Assembly (NCBI GenBank): GCA_026707285.1
Contig: JAPOXD010000059.1
Location: 1 to 53,013 of the forward strand
DNA from: Chloroflexota bacterium
GTDB taxonomy: Bacteria; Chloroflexota; UBA11872
Direction of reading: 5' to 3'
Length of the DNA: 53,013 bases
Shown here: positions 1 to 8,246 of the stretch, in pieces
Layout of the letters: each line of letters opens with the position of its first letter
Numbering within the stretch: the stretch's first letter is position 1
Notes under the pieces: generated by a model
The model's database searches: none
Told to the model about the DNA's origin: nothing
The model's input: only the letters and a program-made list of their open reading frames with translations
Position numbers and translations under genes: made by a program

Positions 1-458
1 TCCTCGTCGTCGTGCATATGGACTTCGCCTTCCATAGCCAGCGCCGAGTCGGCCGCTTCCACGACAATCGCCGAGATGTCGTCCTCGACGGCGTGTATCG
101 CCCGTTCAATCCAAGGCTCGAGACCGATCCCATTCATCACGATCACGTCGGCGTCGCCGAGCGTCCGCAATTCGGACGCCGTGACTTCGTAGCCGTGCGC
201 CTCGACGCCGGGGCCGACGAGCACGTTGACCTCGGCCCGATCACCGCCAACACGCTCGGCGAAGTACCCCAGCGGGTAGATCGTGGCGATGACCGTGAGG
301 CGCGCCGTACTCGGGTCGCCGGACTCTGCCGCTTCGGTGGCGGAGGGCGTTGGGGTCGCAACGGCCGCGGTGCGCTCCGAACTCGTGTCGCTATCCCCGC
401 AGGCCGCAGCCAGGACCAGCACGCCGAAGAGCGCGGCGAGCGCGATGCGGAACCTCAT
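1..458 (-). CDS. Zinc/manganese-type ABC transporter substrate-binding lipoprotein (ZnuA family), cut by window edge
   Basis: This is the 5' part of a gene running off the left edge; about 152 codons are visible. I read the translation directly: a signal peptide MRFRIALAALFGVLVLAAAC ends in a lipobox (LAAAC), followed by a Ser/Thr/Pro/Ala-rich linker. Then comes the cluster A-1 binding-protein core, with VIATIYPLGYFAERVGGD, VNVLVGPGVEAHGYEVT (normally the PGxxPHxxxP metal-site region; His is present) and DADVIVMNGIGLEPW. The last visible residues, EGEVHMHDDE, look like the start of the acidic His-rich loop seen in zinc-specific ZnuA/AdcA proteins. It should capture Zn2+ (or Mn2+) outside the membrane for an ABC importer lying beyond the window. 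The ATG has a GGAGG seven bases upstream. Two Fur/Zur-like boxes lie 30 and 56 bases upstream, which favours zinc repression. Metal specificity is inferred. Confidence 0.85.
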   Translation of the reverse strand, partial: MRFRIALAALFGVLVLAAACGDSDTSSERTAAVATPTPSATEAAESGDPSTARLTVIATIYPLGYFAERVGGDRAEVNVLVGPGVEAHGYEVTASELRTLGDADVIVMNGIGLEPWIERAIHAVEDDISAIVVEAADSALAMEGEVHMHDDE

Positions 459-820
459 GGACCAACCTCCGATGGAGACTTTCTTATCGAAACTCAGTCG
501 CAATATACATTAGTGAGACTAAGTCGCAATAGATAGCCCAATCGGAGAGTCTTCTCGCCTTGGTTCGCCGCGCCCTTCAATCCACCGCCATTTCGCGGAA
601 GACGCGCCAAGCCCTACAGCTCGTCCGCAGATGTGCGGGACGCGTCGACGGTGCAGCGACACGGGATGTCGACCATTGAGACGTTCGGTCGACCGGCACT
701 GCACTGGACGCCCGACGAACGTGTCTACGGAGCTAATGGAGCGCGCGGTGAGCTGCCGCGGGCAGGACTTGAGGAGCCAAGCGGGCAAGCGCACCCAAAC
801 TGGGGGTGGCGCCTCTTGGA
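459..820. other. Intergenic region, 362 bp
   Basis: It holds the promoter and operator boxes of the ZnuA-like gene at 488-531. From about 540 to 820 I see no gene. Short open frames there have no recognisable family, no good ribosome binding site, and the composition of out-of-frame reading. The 820 end is the 3' flank of the GH127 gene; no clear terminator hairpin with a U-tract was found. Confidence 0.5.
488..531 (-). promoter_or_regulatory. Promoter of the ZnuA-like gene with two Fur/Zur-like operator boxes
   Basis: Two related 15-base sites repeat with a 26-base period: CGAAACTCAGTCGCA at 488-502 and TGAGACTAAGTCGCA at 514-528. The second is a 7-1-7 inverted repeat with one mismatch, the form bound by Fur-family repressors (TGA-A-T-N-A-T-TCA type). 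On the minus strand a plausible promoter lies inside them, with -35 TTGCGA at 524-529 and -10 TATATT at 502-507 (16-base spacer), so a bound repressor would block it. A near match, TGAGATATTATCGCA, occurs at 49091-49105. Zinc control is inferred from the gene downstream and the Fur-family gene at 46013. Confidence 0.6.
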
Positions 821-2827
821 CTACCGCCCTCGACTTCCCTCGCCGTCGGCCCAGTCGATCCACACGGTCATGGGCGTCGGTTCGCGATTGGACCAGGCGT
901 AGAAGGGAATGGCCGTGAGCTCTGCCCCGGCATCGCGACCCGCCGCAGCACCCTGGAGCACGGTCACGCCGCCCAGGAGATCGGGTCGGTCGTGCGGCAT
1001 TAACGCCGGAATGGTCGCGGCCGGCTGATACAGCGCCTCGGATTCAGCTTCGGGCGTAAAGGGCCGAATATCGGGACCCGGTTCAACCGCGAGATCGCGA
1101 ACGCTCACCGCAATGTTGTCGACGCCCTCGAAGCAATAGAGCAACGGCCCGCGCATGACGGCAGTCTTGCCGCGAAATTCCTCCGCCCGCGGATCGGCTT
1201 CCATGCCAACCACGGGCATCGGCAGGTCCAGCGTGATCACGTCGCCGTCGGTCCACGCTCGCCGCAACGCCAGATACGACCCTCTGGTGATTGGATCGGC
1301 GACCGGCTCACCGTTGACGGCGGCCTGCGCGCCGTCGCACCAGCCGGGAATGCGCAGGTGCACGGTGAACTCGGACGGCTCGTCGACGCCGACGTGCACC
1401 TCGACGCCGCCGCTCCATGGGTAGCGTGTACGCACGTCCAGGCCGATCGGCGAGCCGTCGGGCAAATGCCAGTCCATGCGACAGGCGTCGTAGAGGTGCA
1501 TCCATACGCCGTCGTCGGAGGTGGTGAACATGTAGGACGGTACCGAGGGCGTGAATCGAACCGCGTTGGCGCCGCAGCAGCCGGTGGCCGGGTTGCCCCA
1601 GGCGTTGCGGCGCGGGTGATCGCCGTCCGACGCCATGGGGCACAGGTAGAACCAGCTGCGGTCGTCGAGGCCGTAGTGCGGCAGCAGGCCGTTGTAGAGC
1701 GCCCGCTCGAGCTGGTCGGCGTAGGCGGCATCCGCGTCGAGCATCAGCATGCGCCAGCTCCACATGACGTTGCCGACGCTCTCGCAGAGCTCGAAACCGT
1801 GGTTGATGTGGTTCAGCACGTTGCCGAGCACGCCCTCGGTGAGGGCGAAGGGCTCCGCCGTGATGCGCTCGGGCATCCAGTGGTCCACGGCGATGTGCCC
1901 GGAAACTTGCAGCTTGCCGCGCATCATGTCGTGCCAGATGGCGAGGAGGTGGGACTGCATCGCCGAGTCCGACCGCTCCGCCAGCAGGTCCGCCGCTCCC
2001 CCGGGCAGATAGGTCTGCCGCACCACGTGACAGTTGAAGTGGCGCCAGTTGCCCTCGCCGGTGTGAGGGCCGATCACCTGGTCCTGCTCCATGAGTAGCG
2101 CGGTGAAGTGCGCCGCGAGCCGGAAGATGCGCTCCTCGCCGGTGGCCCGCCACAGCTCGACCAGCGCCATCTCGATGCCCGGATGCTCGGCGAACGCGAT
2201 TCCCTCGAACTTGGCTGCGATCGCGTCCGCGACGCGAACGGCCACATCAAGGAAATCGGTTTGCCCGGTGGTCCGATGGTGGGCGACGGCCGCCTGGATC
2301 ATGTGGCCCGGGCCGGCGAGCTGATAGGAGAACTGAAAGTCGTCGCCGTAGTACCACTGCCAGAATTCCTCGCTGTCATGCGCGGCCACGATGCCGGTGA
2401 CAAGCTCGTCCATTAGGGCGCGAAGGTCGGGATCGTCCACGGATTGCAGGGTGAAGGCGCATCCTTCAACCACTTCCATGACAGCGGCGCGCCAGGAGTG
2501 CCGCAAGCGGCGGCTGTTGCGGCCCTCGAAGGTGGCGCGCATCGTGTCGAGCGCGCCAGCGATGCGCGATGGATCGCCGGTGCGCGCGTAGTGCGCGAAG
2601 GCGCGGAAGGGCGCGACCTGGCCGTCCTCATCCAGCCAGGCGAGGAATGCAGCGATGCCGGCGGTGCGGTTGCCTTCCATGCGCGGCATCCAGAAGCCGT
2701 CGTTGCGCATCGTGACGGCGTGAATCGGCACGGGGCGCAACCGCGCGTGCGGGCTGTCGGTCGTGTCGACGGCGCCCGCCAGCCGCCAGCGCGGCTCGGT
2801 GGCGCGTCCGCCGCTATTCCCAGCCAA
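821..2827 (-). CDS. GH127-family glycoside hydrolase (beta-L-arabinofuranosidase-like, DUF1680)
   Basis: This is an alpha/alpha-barrel hydrolase expected to release terminal beta-L-arabinofuranose or related sugars from glycans. The family signature DGFWMPRMEGNRT lies near the N-terminus. The zinc-thiolate active site of this family (Glu and three Cys in HypBA1, one of them the nucleophile) appears complete: E346-L-C348 in GFELCESVG and C417-C418 in TGCCGANAVRF, counted from the chosen start. About 668 residues is normal for the family. The start is uncertain. Conserved sequence (VDTTDSPHARLRPVP) begins before any ATG, so I chose the TTG at 2827, which overlaps the end of the upstream hydrolase gene by 14 bases and suggests coupling. 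No signal peptide is evident, so it probably acts in the cytoplasm on imported oligosaccharides. The substrate is inferred from the family. Confidence 0.85.
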   Translation of the reverse strand: MAGNSGGRATEPRWRLAGAVDTTDSPHARLRPVPIHAVTMRNDGFWMPRMEGNRTAGIAAFLAWLDEDGQVAPFRAFAHYARTGDPSRIAGALDTMRATFEGRNSRRLRHSWRAAVMEVVEGCAFTLQSVDDPDLRALMDELVTGIVAAHDSEEFWQWYYGDDFQFSYQLAGPGHMIQAAVAHHRTTGQTDFLDVAVRVADAIAAKFEGIAFAEHPGIEMALVELWRATGEERIFRLAAHFTALLMEQDQVIGPHTGEGNWRHFNCHVVRQTYLPGGAADLLAERSDSAMQSHLLAIWHDMMRGKLQVSGHIAVDHWMPERITAEPFALTEGVLGNVLNHINHGFELCESVGNVMWSWRMLMLDADAAYADQLERALYNGLLPHYGLDDRSWFYLCPMASDGDHPRRNAWGNPATGCCGANAVRFTPSVPSYMFTTSDDGVWMHLYDACRMDWHLPDGSPIGLDVRTRYPWSGGVEVHVGVDEPSEFTVHLRIPGWCDGAQAAVNGEPVADPITRGSYLALRRAWTDGDVITLDLPMPVVGMEADPRAEEFRGKTAVMRGPLLYCFEGVDNIAVSVRDLAVEPGPDIRPFTPEAESEALYQPAATIPALMPHDRPDLLGGVTVLQGAAAGRDAGAELTAIPFYAWSNREPTPMTVWIDWADGEGSRGR

Positions 2828-4313
2828 AGCCGTAGAGCCGGGATCGCCGCAGATAGAACTTGGCGGCCACGTCGTCGCTTGGGGCCACGCTGCCGCCGGA
2901 CCAGCGCGCCGGCTGCGCCTTGGCGTCGCCCTCCCAGGCCACGTAGTCCTCGCGACTGAAGCCTTCGATCGGGTTGCCCTCCGGGTCGAGCAGCTCCACC
3001 GCGAGCTCACCGGGGCCGACCGTGGAGGTGGCCGCGTTGAGCAGCAGTTGCTTGCCGGCCACCGGCAGTGGATGAGTGGTCAACGTGCCGACGTTGACTC
3101 CGCCCGCCGCGGACACCGCGGCCCAGTAGCGATCGAGCTCCCAGCTCGCGCGGCAGAGGGCGCCGTTGAAGATGTGGAGCGACGGCTGGTCGGAAAAGAT
3201 GTCGCCGTGGATGCCTTCGAGCGCGCCGTAGTACATATAGACGCGGCCCTCGTGCTCGATGAAGCTGTGGGTGGGCCAGAGCATGCCGCCGCCGTAGTCG
3301 CCGAGCGGCGAGTTGTCCAGCGTGGGGCGGCGCGCCGGGCGCTCCCAGATACGTCGGTCGGCGCTGCCGGCGAACTGCCAGTTGATCGTCTGCTCGCGCA
3401 GGTTGTAGCAGCAGAGCAGGCCCAGGTGCCCACCTTTCACTTTCAGTGGGGCCAACTCCATGAACTGCAGGTCCTGGGCGTCCTTCCAATCGGGCTCGAT
3501 GATGACCTCGATCGGCGACCAGTTCGATCCGTCGGGACTGGTGCGCCGGCCGATGACGCGGCGGCCCATCGGGAAGCAGTCGTAAGGGATGGCGCCGCCC
3601 GGATGCATCGTGGTGCCGACCTTCTGGATCAGCTCGTAGCCCCCGTCCTCGGCTTTGAAGTAGGCCGAGTGGTCGGCCCCGCCGATGGGGGTGGTGTAGG
3701 GCATGATCATGCGGTTGCCGATCGTCATCACCTCGAGCAGCGGGCCCTCCTCGGCGTTCCAGTGGATGCCGTCGGCTGAGAAGTAGCGATAGACGGCCGT
3801 CGGATGCCGGTCCTCGCCGGGCCGGCGCGGGATGCCGGGAATGAAGTTGGCCCCGATGCCCTCGGGCCGTCCCGGCACGCGCATGGCGAACATCTCGTAG
3901 CGCCGCTCGGGCTCCGCGTCCGGGTGGATGAGCACGGACGCGAACTGCGACGCGCCGCCCGAGTCGTGGTCGAAGATGATGTTGGTCTTCGGATATCCGG
4001 GCTGGGGGGCGATGTCGAGCTCGGGTCGGGTCCAGTTGACGCCGTCTTCGGACTCGCAGTAGGTGAGGCGCCGGAATGCCTCGAACCGCTCCTCGCCGGC
4101 GGGCGTCGACAGGTGCCAGCCCTTCCACAGTCCGTCGATGGGGTCCTTGACGAAGGTGCCGTGGGCGAACACCGACCCGCTGTCCCACGGGAAGTGCGGC
4201 TCGAGCAGCGGATTGGCCGGGTCGGGGACCGCCGGCTCGACCCGAAACGCGAGCGTGTCGCAGTCGGCGATGTCGTCATTGAGCAGCATCGACAGGCAGT
4301 TGGTCCGTGGCAT
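2814..4313 (-). CDS. Five-bladed beta-propeller glycoside hydrolase-like protein (GH43/GH32 superfamily)
   Basis: The 499-residue protein has the repeated motif style of GH32/43/68/117-type propellers: HFPWDSGSVFAHGTFVKDP near residue 40 supplies an Asp in the first blade, and CESEDGVNWTRPEL and YFSADGIHWNAEEGP are the typical 'D-G-x-x-W' blade turns. WSPIEVI and MYYGALEGIHGD follow further on. These enzymes hydrolyse furanosides, or act as phosphorylases on beta-glycosides. The gene is directly upstream of GH127 with a short overlap, so the two probably attack the same arabinofuranose-containing glycan. There is no signal peptide. The start could also be the internal Met nine codons in. Family membership is by motif recognition; the catalytic residues cannot be assigned by eye. 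Confidence 0.65.
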   Translation of the reverse strand: MPRTNCLSMLLNDDIADCDTLAFRVEPAVPDPANPLLEPHFPWDSGSVFAHGTFVKDPIDGLWKGWHLSTPAGEERFEAFRRLTYCESEDGVNWTRPELDIAPQPGYPKTNIIFDHDSGGASQFASVLIHPDAEPERRYEMFAMRVPGRPEGIGANFIPGIPRRPGEDRHPTAVYRYFSADGIHWNAEEGPLLEVMTIGNRMIMPYTTPIGGADHSAYFKAEDGGYELIQKVGTTMHPGGAIPYDCFPMGRRVIGRRTSPDGSNWSPIEVIIEPDWKDAQDLQFMELAPLKVKGGHLGLLCCYNLREQTINWQFAGSADRRIWERPARRPTLDNSPLGDYGGGMLWPTHSFIEHEGRVYMYYGALEGIHGDIFSDQPSLHIFNGALCRASWELDRYWAAVSAAGGVNVGTLTTHPLPVAGKQLLLNAATSTVGPGELAVELLDPEGNPIEGFSREDYVAWEGDAKAQPARWSGGSVAPSDDVAAKFYLRRSRLYGFGWE

Positions 4314-4504
4314 GGCGCTCTCGCTCGCTGTGGGCGATGCCGCGCTGCATTGGCCGCGCGGGAGTGGCTGAGTTTAGCGGAACGGCCCGCCCACGGTGGC
4401 TCCCGGGCGCCCGACAAACCCACGCGGCGGTCGTCGGCTGCTACAACTGCGAACCGACCATTGGGACAAGCGTGAAGTCAGCCGCCTGGCGAAGGAGTTG
4501 ACCG

Positions 4505-5659
<1,155 letters not shown>

Positions 5660-5734
5660 CGCGCCTTCGCGGGATTGATGGAGGGGCGACCGCCGCCAGG
5701 ACGCGACGAGCGTTGTGTCACGTTGCCTGCCGCT

Positions 5735-5763
5735 TAGATTCCTCGCTGCGCTCGGAATGACGG
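5735..5763. repeat. 29-bp interspersed repeat, copy 1
   Basis: This 29-base sequence is identical to 28423-28451. Its core ATTCCTCGCTGCGCTCGGAAT has ATTCC/GGAAT inverted ends and is followed by GACGG. It sits in the 220-bp gap after the chromate transporter gene. It is a small dispersed palindromic repeat of REP type; nothing nearby encodes a transposase. Confidence 0.7.
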
Positions 5764-5880
5764 ATTGCGGGGAACAACAGACGTGGCACATCCGAGCGAT
5801 ACCGAGACGGCGAGCGGGCCGTCGGGCGCGTTGGCGTATCCTGATGAACGCAGGGTCTAGGCCAGCCTGGGGAACCGTAA

Positions 5881-6876
5881 ATGGCAGTCGAAACGGCGCC
5901 GGTCGAGCGCACTGACGAGCTGGCGGAAAAGCTCGCGCACTTCGAGCGCGAGGGCTGGGTGATCTTCGAGGACGTGTTCGATCCCGAACGCGACTTCGCC
6001 GCGCTGTTCGAGGACTTCGAGCGCATTGCGGAACGCCTGGCCAAGGAGGAGCTGACCCCGGAGCAGCTTGAGGCGTGGCCGCGCGACGGCGACCTCCAGG
6101 CGAAGCTGATGTACCTGGCCGAGTGCGTCGGCAAGATCGACGGCGCGCCGTTCGATCCCTCGATCCGGCCCACCACGATCGCCACGGCGGACCGGGACCC
6201 GTACCTGGGCAAACCCGCCTTCGATCTGCTGCGACACCCGAAGCTGCTGGACGTGGTCGAGCCGTTCGTCGGCCCCGAGATCTACTCCTGCCCGATCCAG
6301 CACGCGCGGCTCAAAGTTCCCGAGCGATTTCTGGCCCAGGACGATCGCCTGGGCCGCGCGACGCCGTGGCACCAGGACCACGCGGTGCAGTCTCGCGAGG
6401 CCGACGACACCGACATGATCACGGCGTGGGTGGCACTGAGCGACGCCAAGGCGGAGGACGGGTGCCTGAAGATCGCTCCGAGAAGCCATCGCCAGGGCCT
6501 GGCGCAGCACTGTCCCAACCCCGCGAGCGGCGTCCACCTGCCCGACGGCATCATGTCCAAGGAACGCACGCAGCCGCTGCCGGTGCGCGCGGGGTCGGTG
6601 ATCGTGTTCTCGCGCCACCTCATGCACGGCGCGATGCCGAACCTGGGCGACAGCGTGCGCATGAGCCTGGACCTGCGCTATCAGCACCCGGACGCGCCTT
6701 CGGGCCGCAGCTATCTGCCCGGGTTCATCGCTCGCAGCCGCGCGAATCCGTCATCCGAGCTGCGCGACCACCGCGAGTGGCGGCAGCAGTGGATCGAAGC
6801 GCACGAGCGGCTCGTGGCCCATCCGCCAGAGACCACCGGCCTGCGCTGGGACGTCAACCACCCGCTCTGCGCGTAG
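5881..6876 (+). CDS. Phytanoyl-CoA dioxygenase family (PhyH) Fe(II)/2-oxoglutarate oxygenase
   Basis: A 331-residue cytoplasmic oxygenase that should hydroxylate a small organic substrate using Fe(II), O2 and 2-oxoglutarate. The facial triad is visible: H164-x-D166 in TPWHQDHAVQ and H249 in LMHGAMPN, followed by SVRMSLDLRYQ, whose Arg would bind 2-oxoglutarate. The N-terminus LAHFEREGWVIFEDVFDPE is the usual PhyH opening strand. The ATG follows GGGGAACCGTAA. It is monocistronic, between the chromate transporter gene and a convergent second PhyH gene; the repeat cluster at 6891-7039 separates them. The two PhyH proteins are clearly different in sequence, so this is not a recent duplication. 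The substrate is unknown; the family is expanded in SAR202-like bacteria and often acts on lipids or secondary metabolites. Confidence 0.88.
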   Translation: MAVETAPVERTDELAEKLAHFEREGWVIFEDVFDPERDFAALFEDFERIAERLAKEELTPEQLEAWPRDGDLQAKLMYLAECVGKIDGAPFDPSIRPTTIATADRDPYLGKPAFDLLRHPKLLDVVEPFVGPEIYSCPIQHARLKVPERFLAQDDRLGRATPWHQDHAVQSREADDTDMITAWVALSDAKAEDGCLKIAPRSHRQGLAQHCPNPASGVHLPDGIMSKERTQPLPVRAGSVIVFSRHLMHGAMPNLGDSVRMSLDLRYQHPDAPSGRSYLPGFIARSRANPSSELRDHREWRQQWIEAHERLVAHPPETTGLRWDVNHPLCA

Positions 6877-6890
6877 CACCTGCCGTTCGT

Positions 6891-7039
6891 GGTGAGCCCT
6901 TCGGCAGGCTCAGGACAGGCTCCGTAGAACCATGCCCTTCGACGTCGCTCAGGGCGAACGGAGTGTGATTGGGCGGGTTTGAAACCCGCCCCTACATCCC
7001 AGGCGGATCTGGATTCCGGCTTTCGCCGGAATGACGAAG
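6891..7039. repeat. Cluster of three short palindromic repeats between convergent PhyH genes
   Basis: Three elements lie head to tail. The first, 6891-6962, contains CTTCGGCAGGCTCAGGACAG and TCGCTCAGGGCGAACGGAG. The second, 6971-6991, is a perfect hairpin with arms GGGCGGGTTT and AAACCCGCCC. The third, 7011-7039, is built on ATTCCGGC-N4-GCCGGAAT followed by GACG. The third type recurs at 16023-16050, and in a degenerate form at 17411-17441. The middle hairpin could terminate transcription of both convergent genes. Confidence 0.6.
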
Positions 7040-7044
7040 TACTC

Positions 7045-7902
7045 CTAGCTCGCCGCCATGGCCGGCTGGTGCTGCTCCAGCCATCCGCGCAGCGGCACGT
7101 CCTCGTCCGTGGGGGACGTGCGTCCGTGCTGGCTCGTGGAAAAGCCGAGCAGTTGCCGGCGGATGGGATCGGCCGCCTCCCAGAGGTCCGGCGGCACGGT
7201 CACCTCATCGCGGGCGTGGACCCAGCGGTGGGAGTAGCCGAAGAAGAGCGCCTTGCGCACGATGGGCGCGTAGTTGGGCGATCCGGCGTGCCAGAGCCGC
7301 CGATCGAAGAGCACGGCGGTGCCGGGCGTCACGCAGACGGGCATGGCGCCGTCGGGCTGACCGCGGCCGGACGCTGGAACTTCGATTTCATTCCGCAGGT
7401 GGCTGCCGGGCAGCACCCAGAAGTTGCCCCGGTCGGGCTCGCTGGCGTCGCTGAGGAAATAAGCCACCTTGAGCGACAGCCGCGGGCGGGGATTGGTTTC
7501 GAGGTCCTGGTTGATTTGACCGGAGTCCTGGTGCCAGCCGAGCGTGGCTTCGGCGCCCCCGTTGGACGGCCGGTCAATCTGCTCCGCCGTGATGTAGTGG
7601 CTGTGATAGAGGTGGATGTTCCAGCCCAGGATTCCCCACACCTTGGGCAGCGTGCGCGGGTGATCCACGAGCTCGATGAGGGCAGGATCCAGCCCGGCGA
7701 CGTCGATGGCGTTGACGCGACCGGCGCGGGCGCCGTGCGGCGTGTGGGTGTAGCCGCCGCTCGCGACCAGCCGGTCCATCAGCTCGCTCAGCTCGGCGAC
7801 CTTGGCGTCGGAGAGCGCGTCTTCGACGACCAGAAATCCATCCCGCTCGAAGGTCGCCGCCTCGGAGTCGGTAAGTGCGAATTCCAAGCAACTCGGGTCC
7901 AT
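7045..7902 (-). CDS. Phytanoyl-CoA dioxygenase family (PhyH) oxygenase
   Basis: A 285-residue Fe(II)/2-oxoglutarate oxygenase. The iron triad is H124-x-D126 (LGWHQDSGQ) and H205 (RRLWHAGSPN), with a downstream basic stretch (VRKALFFGYSHRW) for 2-oxoglutarate. The N-terminal FERDGFLVVEDALSD is typical of PhyH. I chose the ATG at 7902 because GAGGTG lies six bases before it and the family sequence begins right after it; an upstream in-frame extension has the character of non-coding sequence. It is divergent from the sugar ABC transporter operon across a 344-bp gap, so the two could share control. The C-terminal half ends with PTDEDVPLRGWLEQHQPAM, a substrate-lid-like tail. The substrate is unknown. 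Confidence 0.87.
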   Translation of the reverse strand: MDPSCLEFALTDSEAATFERDGFLVVEDALSDAKVAELSELMDRLVASGGYTHTPHGARAGRVNAIDVAGLDPALIELVDHPRTLPKVWGILGWNIHLYHSHYITAEQIDRPSNGGAEATLGWHQDSGQINQDLETNPRPRLSLKVAYFLSDASEPDRGNFWVLPGSHLRNEIEVPASGRGQPDGAMPVCVTPGTAVLFDRRLWHAGSPNYAPIVRKALFFGYSHRWVHARDEVTVPPDLWEAADPIRRQLLGFSTSQHGRTSPTDEDVPLRGWLEQHQPAMAAS

Positions 7903-8246
7903 CGCCGCACCTCGGTCCACGATCCTGTGGGCGCAGTGTGGCATGCGGAGCGGGTGCGGCGCAGGCGGCCTCGAGGCGGTATTCACGCACCGCCGCGGTT
8001 GAAGCGCCAATCGGCTTCGTGATATACAGCCGAATCGCCAACAACCGTGCAAAGGTGCGGGCGAATTCGACTGCGCGTCGCGCAAAAGCACGCCGATTTC
8101 AATGGGCGCCCTATTGGCGTCCGCTTCGGCGCGCCGCGCCAAACTCGAGCGCACTCAGGCGATATACTCCCGGCCAACGATGTGTCCGTGCTGATGGATT
8201 GTGCGGCGGCGACCTCATGCGCCCCGCAAGAGCAGAGGAGTTGGGG
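7903..8246. other. Divergent promoter region, 344 bp
   Basis: This region separates the minus-strand PhyH gene from the plus-strand sugar transporter operon. It is richer in A/T than its surroundings. A possible plus-strand promoter is TTGAAG (about 7998) with TATACA after an 18-base spacer; a second TATACT lies near 8163. Both are weak matches. The GATATAC element occurs twice, near 8020 and 8160. No gene was found. Confidence 0.4.

Noticed and set aside
519-863. Possible small gene on the minus strand downstream of GH127's 3' end
   Set aside because: No ribosome binding site, no recognisable family, Arg/Pro/Ser-rich composition typical of a shadow frame, and it overlaps the regulatory region of the ZnuA-like gene.
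2763-3779. Long plus-strand open frame opposite the propeller hydrolase gene
   Set aside because: It is the antisense shadow of a clearly conserved minus-strand gene; high-GC DNA yields many such frames.
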